A stretch of 10,139 nucleotides of DNA, from contig CAYRFP010000059.1 in the NCBI GenBank assembly GCA_964423675.1, forward strand, positions 1-10,139, in the 5' to 3' direction. This DNA comes from RUG563 sp964423675. Lineage in GTDB: Bacteria; Bacillota; Clostridia; Christensenellales; Aristaeellaceae. The notes below the pieces were generated by a model. The model made no database searches and was not told the DNA's origin. It saw only the letters and a program-made list of their open reading frames with translations. The translations under genes and the position numbers were made by a program. Below, one piece after another: positions 1-6,628 of this stretch (within the stretch, counting starts at the first letter, position 1; the number at the start of each line of letters is the position of its first letter).

Positions 1-1
1 G

Positions 2-2653
2 TGGAGTTTGAAAACCATTTGGGAAAAGGGTCTCATTTATAAAGGCCACAAAATCGTTCCTTATTGCCCCCGCTGTGGCACGGCGCTGAGCAGCCATGAG
101 GTGGCGCAAGGCTATAAGAGCGTGAAGGAATATTCAGCCTTCGCCAAGTTCCAGGTAAAAAACGCGGCAGAACCGACCTATATTCTCGCTTGGACCACTA
201 CGCCCTGGACGCTGCCCAGCAACGTGGCTCTGTGTGTCAATGCCAATGAAGAATATTGCGAATTCCGCTGGAATGGCGCGCGCAATATCATGGCCAAGGC
301 GCTGATCTCCGCTGTATTCAGCAAGGAGGATCAGGAAAATATCGAGATCCTGCGCACCTTCCCCGGCGCGGAACTGGAAGGAACAGAATATGAGCCCCTG
401 TTCCCCCTGGAAAACCCGCCCAGGGAAAAGGCTTGGTATGTGGTATGCGATGATTATGTCACCCTCACTGACGGCACCGGCGTGGTGCATATTGCGCCGG
501 CATTCGGTGAAGACGACGCACGAGTTGGCCGCAAATATAATCTCCCCTTCGTGCAATTGGTGGACACGCAGGGCAAATTCGTAGAAGGCACCAAGTGGGT
601 CGGCATGTTCGTAAAAGAAACGGATCAGCCCATTATGCAGGAATTGAAGGAACGGGGACTTCTTCTCAAAAAGCAGCTTTATGAGCATGATTACCCCTTC
701 TGCTGGCGCTGCGACACCCCGCTTCTGTATTATGCTCGCCCCACCTGGTTTATTAAAATGACCGCCGTTCGAGATCAGCTGGTGGCCAACAACCGCTCGG
801 TCACCTGGTATCCCGACAACATCAAGGAAGGCCGTATGGGCAATTTCCTGGAAAACGTGGTTGACTGGGGTCTGAGCCGCGAACGCTATTGGGGAACGCC
901 CATGCCCATCTGGCAATGCGAAGACGGGCATACCCACGTGATCGGCAGCCGCCAGGAACTTAAAGAAATGGCCATCGGCGAATTCGATCTGCCCGAGCTT
1001 CATCGGCCCTATATCGATCAGGTTGTTATCCGCTGCCCGCATTGCGGCAAGCCCATGCACCGGGTCAAGGAAGTGATCGACTGCTGGTATGATTCCGGCT
1101 CCATGCCCTTTGCGCAATGGCATTATCCCTTCGAAAACAAAGAGCTCTTCGAGAAGCGTTTCCCTGCCAACTTCATTTCTGAAGCCATTGACCAGACCCG
1201 CGGCTGGTTCTATACCCTGCTGGCCATTTCCACCCTGCTGTTTGACCGTGCGCCCTTTGAAAACTGCGTTGTGCTGGGTCATGTGCAGGATAAGGACGGC
1301 CGGAAGATGAGCAAGCATCTGGGGAACGTGGTCAACCCCGCAGAGGTTCTGGAAAAGCAGGGGGCCGATGCCATCCGCTGGTTCTTCTATTCCTCCTCTG
1401 CGCCCTGGCTGCCCTGCCGCTTCCATGAGGATGCGCTGAACGAGGGCCAGCGCAAGTTTATGGGCACGCTGTGGAACACTTATTATTTCTATGTGCTCTA
1501 CGCGGAAATCGATCAATTCGATCCTACCAAGCATGATCTGCAATCCGTTCCGCTTTCGCTGATGGACAAATGGATTCTCAGCCGCCTGAACACGCTGATT
1601 CAGGGCGTGGATGAAGATCTGGCCGCTTATCGCATTCCCGAATCCGCCCGCAAGCTGACCGAGTTCGTGGATGAACTCTCCAATTGGTATGTGCGTCTGG
1701 GACGTGATCGCTTCTGGGGAAAGGGCATGGCCGGCGATAAGGAAGCCGCGTTTATGACGCTCTACACCGTTCTGTCTACCCTTTGCCGTCTGATTGCGCC
1801 CTATGTTCCCTTCATGGCCGAAAGCATGTATCAGAACATCGTGCGTACTGTAGATGCTTCTGCGCCTGAATCGGTGCATCTGTGCGATTTCCCGGCGTGC
1901 GATGTCAGCAAGATCGATGCGGAAGCTGAGCGTCAGATGAGCGCGGTGGAAACCGTTGTGCAGCTGGGACGTACCTGCCGCAACCTGAGCAATATCAAGG
2001 TGCGCCAGCCCCTGGCCATGCTCTATGTCCATGGTGCGGACTTTGGCGAGGCCTATAAATCTCTGGTGGAAGATGAATTGAACGTAAAGAACGTCTCCTT
2101 CATCGAAGATGCCAGTTCCTTTGTCAGCTATGATCTGAAGCCCAACTTCTTCACCCTCAAATCCCGGTACGGCAAGTTCCTGGGCAAGCTGCGGGGCGAA
2201 ATGCAAAAGCTGGATGGCGCTGCTGTGGTGGCCTCTTTTGATCGGGGCGAAACCTATACGCTGACCATCGATGACACCGAGATCGTGCTGACCAAGGAAG
2301 ACGTGCTGGTAGAAGCCGTAAAGAAGGAAGGCTTTACCTCCCAGGTGGATGGCAAGCTGACCGTGGTGCTGGATACCACCCTCACCCCCGCGTTGATCCA
2401 GGAAGGCTATGCCCGCGAGGTCATCAGCAAGCTGCAATCCATGCGCAAAGATGCCGGCTTTGATGTGACCGACCGCATCGCCGTGACCTGTCTGGGTGAC
2501 GATGAGCTGCTATCCGCGCTCCAGGCAAATCAAGCCATGATCGAAAAAGGTGTGCTGGCTAGTTCCATCTCCTATACCCCCGCCCCCTCCGATGCTTTCA
2601 GCCAGACCTGGGATATCAATGGCAAGGAAGCCATCCTCAGTGTAAAACGATAA
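2..2653 (+). CDS. ileS: Isoleucyl-tRNA synthetase, 5'-truncated by window edge
   Basis: Class I aminoacyl-tRNA synthetase that charges tRNA-Ile in the cytoplasm and edits misactivated valine. The reading frame is open through base 2 (W-S-L-K-T-I-W), so the TTG at 8 is internal and not the true start. About 884 residues are visible. The N-terminal part of the Rossmann fold, including the HIGH motif, lies off the window. Seen in order: zinc-type CPRCGT (about 65-79), the CP1 editing domain with WTTTPWTLPSN (about 191-223) and GTGVVHIAPAFGEDD (about 473-517), WGLSRERYWGTPMPIW (about 866-913), a second CPHCG zinc site (about 1036-1048), DCWYDSGS, DQTRGWFY, and the catalytic loop KMSKH (1304-1318). 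An anticodon-binding domain (from MDKWILSRLN) and a long C-terminal extension ending YAREVISKLQSMRKDAGF follow. A full length near 1030-1040 aa fits the long IleRS type common in Clostridia. Any T-box leader would lie upstream and is not visible. Confidence 0.97.
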   Translation, partial: WSLKTIWEKGLIYKGHKIVPYCPRCGTALSSHEVAQGYKSVKEYSAFAKFQVKNAAEPTYILAWTTTPWTLPSNVALCVNANEEYCEFRWNGARNIMAKALISAVFSKEDQENIEILRTFPGAELEGTEYEPLFPLENPPREKAWYVVCDDYVTLTDGTGVVHIAPAFGEDDARVGRKYNLPFVQLVDTQGKFVEGTKWVGMFVKETDQPIMQELKERGLLLKKQLYEHDYPFCWRCDTPLLYYARPTWFIKMTAVRDQLVANNRSVTWYPDNIKEGRMGNFLENVVDWGLSRERYWGTPMPIWQCEDGHTHVIGSRQELKEMAIGEFDLPELHRPYIDQVVIRCPHCGKPMHRVKEVIDCWYDSGSMPFAQWHYPFENKELFEKRFPANFISEAIDQTRGWFYTLLAISTLLFDRAPFENCVVLGHVQDKDGRKMSKHLGNVVNPAEVLEKQGADAIRWFFYSSSAPWLPCRFHEDALNEGQRKFMGTLWNTYYFYVLYAEIDQFDPTKHDLQSVPLSLMDKWILSRLNTLIQGVDEDLAAYRIPESARKLTEFVDELSNWYVRLGRDRFWGKGMAGDKEAAFMTLYTVLSTLCRLIAPYVPFMAESMYQNIVRTVDASAPESVHLCDFPACDVSKIDAEAERQMSAVETVVQLGRTCRNLSNIKVRQPLAMLYVHGADFGEAYKSLVEDELNVKNVSFIEDASSFVSYDLKPNFFTLKSRYGKFLGKLRGEMQKLDGAAVVASFDRGETYTLTIDDTEIVLTKEDVLVEAVKKEGFTSQVDGKLTVVLDTTLTPALIQEGYAREVISKLQSMRKDAGFDVTDRIAVTCLGDDELLSALQANQAMIEKGVLASSISYTPAPSDAFSQTWDINGKEAILSVKR

Positions 2654-2674
2654 AACTGCCTAACCGATAGGCAA

Positions 2675-2709
2675 ACCGCCCGAGCCGAAATTGTTCGGGC
2701 GGTCTTTTT
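2675..2709 (+). terminator. Intrinsic terminator of ileS
   Basis: A perfect 9-bp stem (ACCGCCCGA at 2675-2683 with TCGGGCGGT at 2695-2703), extendable inward by a G-U and a C-G pair, is followed by C and five T residues (2705-2709). It begins 22 bases after the ileS stop codon. This is a textbook rho-independent terminator in the ileS direction. Confidence 0.93.
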
Positions 2710-2804
2710 ATGCAATTGATTCTTTCTTGATTTTCTGCCATATCGGACAATAGCCAATGGCAAAGCATAGTTTATTACTTTGTCAATGTACTTGAATACA
2801 GAAA

Positions 2805-2842
2805 GGCCGTCTGCCAATCAAATCTTCGATCAACAGACGGTC
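2805..2842. terminator. Second hairpin, probable bidirectional terminator between convergent genes
   Basis: GGCCGTCTG (2805-2813) pairs with CAGACGGTC (2834-2842) with one G-T pair, around a 20-base loop. On the plus strand it is followed by TCTTTTC and later TTTTT. On the minus strand, 8 bases after the esterase stop codon at 2850, it is followed by the weaker CCTTTCTG. It is best placed to end the esterase transcript and to back up the ileS terminator. Confidence 0.72.
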
Positions 2843-2849
2843 TTTTCTA

Positions 2850-3611
2850 TCATTTTTCCTCGCCTTCTGCGTCCCGCAAAAAGCTTTCCATCGCCCCGGC
2901 AATTTTCATATATTCCGAAGAAATTGTGCACACATGCGGCGCAGCATCCAGCCAGACCCTCGCCCGTTTTTTGCTGCTCACACTCTGAAGGATCGTATCC
3001 AGGCTGTCCACCGATACCGTCTGATCCCCATGAGATTGAACCGCCAAAATCGGGCAATGAATCAGCGAAAGCTGACGCCGCGCCTGATCCATCAGCACAT
3101 TCAGATCATGGGTGCTTTTCGTTGGAAACGCATCATACCCCACGTTATAGGCAGCATCCAGCGCAGCCCGGGCTGGATCGTTTTTTTTATGCACCATGGG
3201 ATAAACCAGCGAGCAGGGCAGTGCCAGACGGCGAAAGCGATTGCGTGTATCCATCGGCGCAGCAATGGAAACACAGGCGGTCACATCCATTTCCTGCGCC
3301 AGGATCAGCGAAAGCACACCGCCCATGGACAGACCAGCCACCGAGAAATACCGATACTGTGCCGCCATCTTCCGGGCCGCCAATCGAGCCGCCTGTAGCC
3401 AGTCCTGCCAGGATACGGCGCGCATATCCTCTGGCCGTGTGCCATGGCCGGGAAGCAGAATTCCGCGCACGGCAAAGCTACGCCTGTGCATCTCTTCCCC
3501 CAGCTTGCGCATGTGGGCCGGGCTTCCGGTAAACCCATGAATCATTAGAATGCCATGCTCCCCTTCCGGAAAATCAAAAGGAGCGACCAAGGGCGAAAGA
3601 AGCTGACACAT
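2850..3611 (-). CDS. Alpha/beta-hydrolase, carboxylesterase / monoacylglycerol-lipase type
   Basis: Predicted cytoplasmic serine esterase of 253 aa; no signal peptide is seen. All the expected motifs are present: an oxyanion-hole HGFTGSP (His25-Gly26-Phe27), LPGHGT, the nucleophile elbow GLSMGG (Ser95), an acid in SHGDQT (Asp186) and a histidine in APHVCT (His216). Length and Ser position match the Geobacillus Est30 / bacterial monoacylglycerol lipase group, whose members hydrolyse short- to medium-chain esters or monoacylglycerols; the actual substrate here is inferred only. I chose the ATG at 3611 because GGGAGG lies 4 bases before it. The longer ORF from 3662 would start at the edge of the upstream hairpin at 3635-3660 and add 17 residues that do not look like this family. 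The gene follows the acidic secreted-protein gene by 62 bases on the same strand with no clear promoter between them. Confidence 0.9.
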   Translation of the reverse strand: MCQLLSPLVAPFDFPEGEHGILMIHGFTGSPAHMRKLGEEMHRRSFAVRGILLPGHGTRPEDMRAVSWQDWLQAARLAARKMAAQYRYFSVAGLSMGGVLSLILAQEMDVTACVSIAAPMDTRNRFRRLALPCSLVYPMVHKKNDPARAALDAAYNVGYDAFPTKSTHDLNVLMDQARRQLSLIHCPILAVQSHGDQTVSVDSLDTILQSVSSKKRARVWLDAAPHVCTISSEYMKIAGAMESFLRDAEGEEK

Positions 3612-3634
3612 GTTCCCTCCCACAGTGAATGAAA

Positions 3635-3660
3635 GCGCCGCCCGGTTTCCCAGGCGGCGC
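3635..3660 (-). terminator. GC-rich hairpin between secreted-protein gene and esterase; weak terminator or attenuator
   Basis: GCGCCGCC (3635-3642) and GGCGGCGC (3653-3660) form a perfect 8-bp stem with a 10-base loop, 13 bases after the stop codon at 3674. On the minus strand the downstream tract is only TTTCATT, so termination may be partial. The esterase RBS follows within about 15 bases. Read-through with partial attenuation is as likely as a full stop. Confidence 0.6.
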
Positions 3661-3673
3661 AAAAACGAAGAGT

Positions 3674-5032
3674 TTATTCCGCCACAGAATCGCCTTCCGT
3701 AGCCATCATCATGTTAAGCAGGATGGTAATTTCATCCGGCATGGCTTCCGCCGCATTGCTCAGTAGCTTGATCAGCCCCAGGTTTTGCAGATCATCGCTC
3801 AGGCTGGCCAGAGCCGTGCCCTCGCTGTCTGCCAGCATTTCTTCCAGGGACAGAATGGTCTTTCCTTCGGTAGAAACAGGCAGGGTCATTTCGCCTGCTT
3901 CATAGCCCACCTTGCCGCTCAATGTCAGCATGGGCGTTTGATTATCCAGGAGATACAGCGCGGCCTGCAGCTGAATTTCATCATTTTGGGTCGTACCTTC
4001 CACGGTTGCAGCCACATACATGCCCTGCACAACCACTTCCACTGCTGCGCCAATCGCATCCTCGCCCAGGACAAAAACCATATCCACGGTGCCAGCATCG
4101 CCAACACCCATCTGCGCAGCCTGCCGCAGTTCTTCCTCTGTTTTATAGGTTTCTTCGCCCATCAGCAGCCGCAGATAAACCACGCCGTCCACCGCGCCGA
4201 ACGCAATGTTTTCCGTCATGCCGTCCGTAACGCATTCCACAGTAAAATACACATTATCGCCGGTATAGCCATCTTCGCTGACCTGGAAATAAACGCTCAT
4301 ATTCACAGGAACCGCAGCCTGCTCCGCATCCATGTCCGAAAGGACATCATCCAGCGCTGCAGAATCCAGTTCCGCTTCCGTCAAGCCCTGAGCCAGCAGG
4401 AATTCCTTCACATCCTCATCGGCCAGCATGCCCTTCGCCGCTTCCACACCCATCTGAACGCAATCTCCCACGGTCATCTGGAAGGGCACCATCATATTGA
4501 AGGTCGTGCCTTCGATGGTATATTCGCCGAAGACAGGATCGCCCATCTTATCTTCCACGAAAGAGGAGAACACAGTTGACTGCTCCATAAAGGCTTCCAG
4601 TAAAGCCTCCACGCCTGCCAGATCGCTCACGGAGGATGCCACGCTGCTCAGCAGCGTATCGAGCGTTTCCTCCTGCGCCGTGATGGCGTAGGTGGGGAAC
4701 ATATCGCTGACGACCACGATGCCATCGCCCGTTTCGTCATTGGCAGCAGCAAGAGTGGCCACGGCTTTATTGTTCAGCCGGACTTCCGCCTGCAGACCAT
4801 CATCGCCAATCAGGCAGTTCACCGTCATCGCATTAATGATGGAAAGCAAGGTGTCCATCGCTGCAGAGGTTGCCTCATCCATCTCCGTGCCGGAGAATGC
4901 AAGGATGGTATTCAGCCCGCTGGAACTAATCTGCATGGAGCCTTCCAGGCTCATCAGGTCATCCTCTGCCTGGGCACACACGCAGCCAAGCGCCATTAGC
5001 AGCGCCAGAGCCAGAGCCAACATCTTTTTCAT
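3674..5032 (-). CDS. Secreted, highly acidic protein of unknown function (paralogue 3 of 3)
   Basis: I recognise no named domain. The 452-aa product has a Sec signal peptide (MKKM then a Leu/Ala-rich core) with a likely SPase I site AQA|EDD after residue 22. The Cys before it does not sit in a good lipobox, and no later membrane segment is seen, so an exported soluble protein is likely. The mature chain is remarkably acidic: by my count about 77 Asp/Glu against about 11 Lys/Arg. It alternates helical stretches (residues 120-165, 200-240) with beta-rich parts, and ends in a helical module (391-440). Regions 55-86, 171-215 and 370-440 resemble regions of the two upstream secreted proteins. Start: ATG at 5032, with AAGGGGG (5043-5049) 10 bases upstream; ATG at 5023 is possible. 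The ATG at 5062 is too close to the promoter and lacks an RBS. It has its own promoter (5078-5106). Confidence 0.88.
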   Translation of the reverse strand: MKKMLALALALLMALGCVCAQAEDDLMSLEGSMQISSSGLNTILAFSGTEMDEATSAAMDTLLSIINAMTVNCLIGDDGLQAEVRLNNKAVATLAAANDETGDGIVVVSDMFPTYAITAQEETLDTLLSSVASSVSDLAGVEALLEAFMEQSTVFSSFVEDKMGDPVFGEYTIEGTTFNMMVPFQMTVGDCVQMGVEAAKGMLADEDVKEFLLAQGLTEAELDSAALDDVLSDMDAEQAAVPVNMSVYFQVSEDGYTGDNVYFTVECVTDGMTENIAFGAVDGVVYLRLLMGEETYKTEEELRQAAQMGVGDAGTVDMVFVLGEDAIGAAVEVVVQGMYVAATVEGTTQNDEIQLQAALYLLDNQTPMLTLSGKVGYEAGEMTLPVSTEGKTILSLEEMLADSEGTALASLSDDLQNLGLIKLLSNAAEAMPDEITILLNMMMATEGDSVAE

Positions 5033-5077
5033 CTTCCCGTTTCCCCCTTGATTCAATCTCATTTATAACCAGTTTTT

Positions 5078-5106
5078 ATCATATCATATTTTGCTTCTTC
5101 TCGCAA
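5078..5106 (-). promoter_or_regulatory. Sigma-A-type promoter with extended -10 for the acidic secreted protein
   Basis: On the minus strand, TTGCGA (-35, 5101-5106) is separated by exactly 17 bases from TATGAT (-10, 5078-5083). The -10 is preceded by TG one base upstream, giving an extended -10. Transcription would start near 5071, leaving a leader of about 40 bases with the RBS at 5043-5049. The match is strong and the position is right, so the third secreted-protein gene can be expressed separately from the two before it. Confidence 0.8.
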
Positions 5107-5159
5107 TGCGTTTGGTATGCATTTTTGCTGTTTTCAGCCGCAAAAAAGCGGGAAACACA

Positions 5160-6614
5160 TCAAAGAGAAGGCGCAACGGTGGCCAGATTGACCGTCGTCG
5201 TTTGCAACAAACCCTGCACCCAGGAAAGCAGATGCGTTTGCCAGCCGTTTACCAACGCAGCCTTGCCATCGCTTTCCAACTGATCCAGCCGCATTCCCTG
5301 CACGCCAGAAAGCGAATCAACCGCCCAGGGAGCCGCCGTTTTGCCGGACAGTGCCACGGAAACAGAGGCATTCGCATCCAGATCCGCCCAGATAAGCGTC
5401 GCTTCCAGCTTCGTGGCAGAACGCTGTGAACTGCCAGATGACAGATTGGCTTCCAATGTCAACGATTGCGCCGGAGGGAGTTTGTCCGAATCCCCTTGGG
5501 GCTTCAGCGTCAGCGAAGCGGCGAAGCGCTGCTGGGTTACATCCGTAGCCAAGGTATACTGTTCCTCGCCCTGCTCAATCAGCAGTTCATAATCAAAGCG
5601 TTCCTCGGTAGCTTCCTGACCATCGGCCACAGAAAGAACGCCGCTGAAATGGGTGCCTTCCCCCTGGGTACAGGTCAGAGCGATTTGCCCGCCATCCTGC
5701 AAATCGGCCGCTACCATCCAGCATTCGCCCGTCTGCACAGCCTCAACCGTAATCGTCAGAGAAGAAAGCTTCTGCTGTCCCCCGAACGGCAGGGTAATGC
5801 TATCCAGCAGCGTTTTACCCGCCGTGTCCACCCGCCGGGTGATCTCCACATTTCCGCTTAGTTCCAGGCTGTCCAGCATGGTGAAAAACGCAGACTGCAT
5901 ACTGGGCTGCAAATAAGCCGCTGCTTCCTGTGCTGTAAACACTTCCCGCAGCAGCGCCAGCAATTCCTCGTTGCCAAAGAAATCCACCAGCATCTGCTTG
6001 ATCTGCGCTTTCACTGCCTGGGGCGGAATGGAACAGGTCAGTTCGCTATAGGTAATCTGCTCCTGATCGCCGGTGGTCACAGCGGCATAACTGTTTAGCC
6101 ATACGCCCAGTTTCGTTTCATAGGAGGTCAGATATCTTTCTGCTTTCGTCCGCCAATCCGCATCTGCAACAGCCACCCTCAACATGGCCCGCCACAGCGG
6201 CGGCCACTGGGAATCCGTTGTCAGCAATTCCTCCGCATCCCAGTTTTTCGCAGCGGTATACCAGATTTCAGAATCCGAAAGCAGCGTACTGCGCAGACCC
6301 ATCAGTTCATCGTTATAGATCAGGCTGATTGCGCCGCTTTCCTCGTTCTTCCGAAGCAGTCTCGCATCAGCCTGCCCCTCACCACGATAATAGCTGTGCT
6401 TCACTTCCAGGGACAGCTGAGGCGCCAGCATTTTCAGCAGGGCCCATTCAGCTCCTTCCCGTACGCCCTCCGCCTGGAAGGTGATCGTTCCGGTAAACGC
6501 CGATTCCGTGGCCTGACGATAGAATTTCTCCACCAATGTATAATCTTCTGCCCCGGCGGACAGGCAGACCGTCCCCAGCAGCAAAGCCAGCAACAGCGCA
6601 ATCGCTCGTTTCAT
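5160..6614 (-). CDS. Secreted protein of unknown function (paralogue 2 of 3)
   Basis: No domain recognised. The 484-aa product starts with a Sec signal peptide (MKR, then a Leu-rich core) and a likely SPase I site AGA|EDY after residue 22; no lipobox, cell-wall anchor or other TM segment is seen. The N-terminal half mixes helices and strands. Residues about 240-430 are mostly alternating beta-strand patterns (for example SSLTITVEAV, IALTCTQGEG, RFAASLTLKP). The C-terminus (about 430-475) is helical. Blocks at residues 50-87, 187-215 (strand, then IPPQAVKAQIKQML) and 418-472 resemble its two neighbours. The start is fixed by GAGGAGG 7 bases before the ATG. The ATG shares one base with the upstream stop (TGATG), so the gene should be translationally coupled to the one before it. 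A beta-sheet scaffold like LolA/LppX-type periplasmic or extracellular proteins is a guess from strand pattern only. Confidence 0.88.
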   Translation of the reverse strand: MKRAIALLLALLLGTVCLSAGAEDYTLVEKFYRQATESAFTGTITFQAEGVREGAEWALLKMLAPQLSLEVKHSYYRGEGQADARLLRKNEESGAISLIYNDELMGLRSTLLSDSEIWYTAAKNWDAEELLTTDSQWPPLWRAMLRVAVADADWRTKAERYLTSYETKLGVWLNSYAAVTTGDQEQITYSELTCSIPPQAVKAQIKQMLVDFFGNEELLALLREVFTAQEAAAYLQPSMQSAFFTMLDSLELSGNVEITRRVDTAGKTLLDSITLPFGGQQKLSSLTITVEAVQTGECWMVAADLQDGGQIALTCTQGEGTHFSGVLSVADGQEATEERFDYELLIEQGEEQYTLATDVTQQRFAASLTLKPQGDSDKLPPAQSLTLEANLSSGSSQRSATKLEATLIWADLDANASVSVALSGKTAAPWAVDSLSGVQGMRLDQLESDGKAALVNGWQTHLLSWVQGLLQTTTVNLATVAPSL

Positions 6615-6628
6615 CAGTTTTCCTCCTC
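6612..6628 (-). promoter_or_regulatory. Strong RBS at a coupled stop/start junction (TGATG)
   Basis: The minus strand reads GAGGAGG, seven bases, then TGATG, in which the TGA of the 6614-8083 gene overlaps the ATG of the 5160-6614 gene by one base. A near-consensus Shine-Dalgarno within the end of the upstream gene decides the start and indicates co-transcription with translational coupling. Confidence 0.88.

Noticed and set aside
134..2437. 767-codon open frame antisense to ileS
   Set aside because: It lies wholly inside ileS on the other strand, its translation shows no domain or plausible N-terminus, and ileS is unambiguous. It is a codon-bias shadow.
2736..2762. TGCCAT ... ATGGCA inverted repeat in the convergent gap
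   Set aside because: A 6-bp stem with a 15-base loop and no T-run; within chance expectation for this length.
2780..3532. 250-codon plus-strand frame opposite the esterase
   Set aside because: It is Pro/Arg/Ser/His-rich and low in structure, runs through the hairpin at 2805-2842, and is antisense to a gene with a complete catalytic triad.
3785..4579. 264-codon plus-strand frame opposite the acidic secreted protein
   Set aside because: Its very high His/Ile/Gln content is what a shadow of an acidic gene gives; there is no RBS and no recognisable protein.
4967..5032. Lipoprotein signal in the acidic secreted protein (Cys at residue 17)
   Set aside because: The residues before the Cys (A-L-G) lack the usual Leu at -3, and a good SPase I site (AQA|EDD) follows.
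5138..5151. CCGC-T6-GCGG hairpin after the 5160-6614 gene as a terminator
   Set aside because: Only a 4-bp stem with the T-run in the loop instead of after the stem. There is not enough to call a terminator.
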